DNA of 64,000 bases from Climacteris rufus (lineage: Eukaryota; Chordata; Aves; Passeriformes; Climacteridae), in assembly GCA_013398175.1 (NCBI GenBank), contig VZRZ01001230.1:186001-250000 (forward strand), in the 5' to 3' direction. A program made the position numbers and the translations under genes. The notes below the pieces were generated by a model, which was not told where the DNA came from, did not search any database, and saw nothing but the letters and a program-made list of their open reading frames with translations. Shown in pieces: positions 61,235 to 64,000 of the stretch. Position 1 is the stretch's first letter; every line of letters starts with the position of its first letter.

Positions 61235-62589
61235 GAGTAGAGGTAGCAGTTTTCTTTTTGCCTGTGTGCATTTTTTTTCAATCTATTGAAACTATTCACT
61301 TCCTGCCTTACAGAATAACCATTACTATAAAACAAATTTGTGCAATGATTTGCAGCCAATATTTATTTTTTAATTTTTTTTTACTCACTAGCAAATTTTT
61401 GCAGGTCACCATTTACTCCCTTTCCAGTATGAATGTTTGCATGGCAGTGCTCCTAAAAGAGACAGTAATGTACCTTCTTTGGCAACCTGTGTTGAAAACT
61501 TTTTGGCTGAACTCATTATTTTAAGAGAAACTTTATTTAAACATCTTTTAAACAACAATGGGAAAAATAATGAAAATAAGTGAATAAATATTTTAAATAT
61601 TAGAACGACATAATAAAATTAAATTAAAACTCAGTAATAAAAGACAACACATGAGGAAAAAGGTGACCCTAAAATACCTACTTGCAATGAGATGATAAGA
61701 AGTAATTTTATTTGCTTAAAAGAATTACCTTAAAGAGAAAAGGGTGATGTACCACTTACAAACTCTATGAATTTGATAAAAAAATTAAATTTTGAATTTC
61801 ACTGACAGGTGCATGAATAGCAGCAGAAAAGTTGCAGTATATGTTTTCAAAAGGTGCCTTGAGAGATTGTTAATCCAGTTCCCTGCTCAAAGCAGCATCA
61901 AATAGGTTTAGCCTGGTTTTCCCTCTTTGTCCATGCCTTAAAAACCTAAAAAAAGGAAATTACTTATTTTTCTTATATCCAGTCATAACCACTCTTAATT
62001 TAACTTACACCTGTTTTCTCTTATTCACCTGTCATGCACCAATGTGAAAAGCCCGTCTTTATATTCCCAATGACATCCCCATAGGTGCTGTGAGGTTGCT
62101 CTTAGGTCTTCCCAAAGTTGCCTCTACTCCATGCTGAACAAATCTGTCTCCTTCAGCCCCTGTTGGGCTGGGTCAAGTTTATCAAGCTGACAATTTCCTG
62201 CATCTTATCAATTTTTTAATACCTCAGAGATTTTAGTTTGGCTGTCTAATAATTATTATAATGATCTAAGATTTATGTAATAAAATTCTATGTGACTCAT
62301 AGAAACAGTAAAGCATTTCATAGATACTGTGATTATTAATAACAATTTCTAACAAAAGGAAACTTATTTATAGGAAACTCTTCCTCAAAGTTATGAGAAC
62401 AGTCACAATTCTTAAATTAATTCTTTACTTCATTTGTTAATGTAATGAATATAATTAATTTCTGCTGAATTTACTGACGTGAATAGCCCAACACTTTTAA
62501 AGTACTTCACACATTTACATATAAAATAAGCAGTATTTATTATGTGAGTATACACACCCACATATGCATATGTATATATGAAAGTACAT
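61235..62589. other. Unannotated AT-rich DNA, no gene recognised
   Basis: 1.35 kb with no recognisable exon or repeat. The T-rich stretch around 61360-61385 is simple sequence. Confidence 0.6.
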
Positions 62590-62647
62590 CTTGGCGTTAT
62601 GTGGGACCCTTCCAACTCAGCATATTCTGTGATTCTGCGATTTGATA
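62590..62647 (+). mobile_element. CR1 3' tip, extremely truncated
   Basis: tgtgggacccttccaactca followed by attctgtgattctgcgat is the last part of a CR1 3' UTR with its tail. Fewer than 60 bp are present, so this insertion was truncated almost at once after the start of reverse transcription, or most of it has been lost. Confidence 0.8.
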
Positions 62648-64000
62648 TAGAGACATGACTAGTGACTTGGAATTAGCGTATGAAATTAACCTCATTCACA
62701 ATGTGCCCACAAATGTAAAAATGAGAATATTTTCAAACTTTCACAGAATTACAGAATTTATAAATCAAAGGGTTAATTACTTTTTCTTGCATAAAGAGTA
62801 TTGCCAAGGGTTTCTTGTTTACAGAAAAAATGTCTCGAATTGGATTTAGAAAAAAAAAAACTACAGCTTTTTATTAATTTGCTCAAAGGACAATTTTCAT
62901 GAAACATAAGTTCCTCTTTAATCTAATGGTCATGAAACTTCAGTATGTGTGGAGCCTTCAGGTCAGTAAGATGCAGATTTCAAAAGACCATATTCTCTAA
63001 GGAAAAAATGTCTGTTTGTATTCTTATTTGAAATCACACACCAAGGATTCATCAAGCCTACCCTTTCCTTAGGTACATCATTAATTTACGTAGGCTTGGA
63101 AGAGGCACTTTGGTCCTGATTTAAATTTATGATGTTCAGAAAAGTGTTTATTCTAAATGGTTCTGTAATATAAATGTTTGGGACTGAAATCAGGTTGTCT
63201 GATTATTACTTTATCAAAGCGATGGAATATCTTGAAATACATCTGGGGTATTTCACATACTGAAATGAAAGTTCCAGTTATCTACCATAGGTAAAACTTT
63301 CTAGAAAAATGTCGAATTGGCAGTTTCTGAAAGGTCTCCTTTATGAAGGTATTTGCTTATTTATTCTTGTTTCCAACTTTGAGTCATCACTGTTCACTGT
63401 TTCTTTTGTAGGTGGAAGTAATGACAACACTAAAACAGCTTTGAGAGAATATTCTCTGGTTCAGTGAACTGAAAATTACACAACCTCTCTTGAGGTTCTG
63501 TTTAAATTTTTGAAGTGGTTATACGAAGTTTTAAAAGATGTTTGCATTCAAGTCAGAGTAGAAAATAAATTGAAGACAAATCTATCTTACCCATTTAGGT
63601 TGTCCTGTGGATGTTAATGATGCTACTTAACAGGAAAAATATATGAAAATAAATTTTATTATATTAAATTTGTAGTCAGCAACACTCAACATACTTTCAA
63701 TCTATGAAAGAATTAATTTTTAACAGGGTCATAATAAAATCTATTGTCCTGTAATTTCTGTAATAGTCTCTATATGAATAATTTTTAGATTTCATAGACC
63801 TTTTCCATGTTGAGGAGGTGACCTAGAATATAAGTTTTCAAAGAGGTTTTCAGAGAGAAAAGTTTGTGAGAGAATGTTTCCAAATGTTTATGACTACTTC
63901 ATCAGCAGTTTTCCAATGCCTTTTTTGTACTTTTGATATTTTGGCTAATCTCTGAGTAGATGTGAAAATACACATGTTAAGAAGGAAAGGTAAATCCCTT
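62648..64000. other. Unannotated AT-rich DNA to window end
   Basis: 1.35 kb without recognisable genes or repeats. cacagaattacagaattta at 62743 faintly resembles a reversed CR1 tail but is too short to call. Confidence 0.55.

Overview
The window reads as a stretch of bird genome with no gene that I can recognise. The evidence is CR1 LINE fragments with the avian-type 3' tail (imperfect ATTCTATGATTCT units), many short solo LTRs of several endogenous-retrovirus (ERV) families, and AT-rich DNA between them. The LTR types resemble songbird or other neoavian elements, but the species cannot be fixed from this sequence. I found no host exon, tRNA, rRNA or CRISPR array. The open reading frames are short and are explained by chance, low-complexity DNA or decayed repeats.

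Layout. Positions 1-7.3 kb are unannotated AT-rich DNA. At 7.3-8.8 kb two truncated CR1 copies lie tail to tail. From 14.5 to 29.4 kb there are four plus-strand LTRs of one ERVL-like group (14485, 21022, the partial copy at 24793, and 28805). A 675-bp CTTCTC hexamer array abuts the partial copy, and a long LTR of another family with internal repeat modules lies at 27638-28756. From 31.2 to 35.6 kb there is a dense cluster: an ERV1-like LTR on minus, a CR1 reverse-transcriptase fragment split by a second ERV1-like LTR on plus, and the second long modular LTR. From 36.2 to 43.9 kb lie three GC-rich ERVK-like LTRs, a small ERVK-like LTR and an ancient CR1 scrap. The middle (43.9-55.3 kb) holds one small ERVK-like LTR at 49572. 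From 55.3 to 61.2 kb are a pair of inverted LTRs of another family, a further LTR-like unit, a CR1 fragment, a fourth GC-rich LTR containing a 327-base assembly gap, and the third ERV1-like LTR. The last 2.8 kb holds only a CR1 tail.

The best-supported calls rest on target-site duplications (TSDs) read directly from the sequence: 6 bp for the GC-rich LTRs at 43304 (ggaaag) and 59637 (atgaac) and for the small LTRs at 40345 (ggtaaa) and 49572 (catccc); 5 bp for the ERVL-like LTRs at 14485 (gacag) and 28805 (tttat); 4 bp for the ERV1-like LTRs at 60823 (gaca), 33219 (acac/actc) and 31219 (acgg/acag). All appear to be solo LTRs. I saw no gag, pol or env remnants next to them.

I found no convincing new biological system. 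The points most worth checking are the nested insertion, the LTR promoter motifs, the modular LTRs, the hexamer array at an LTR boundary and the inverted repeat at an LTR end.
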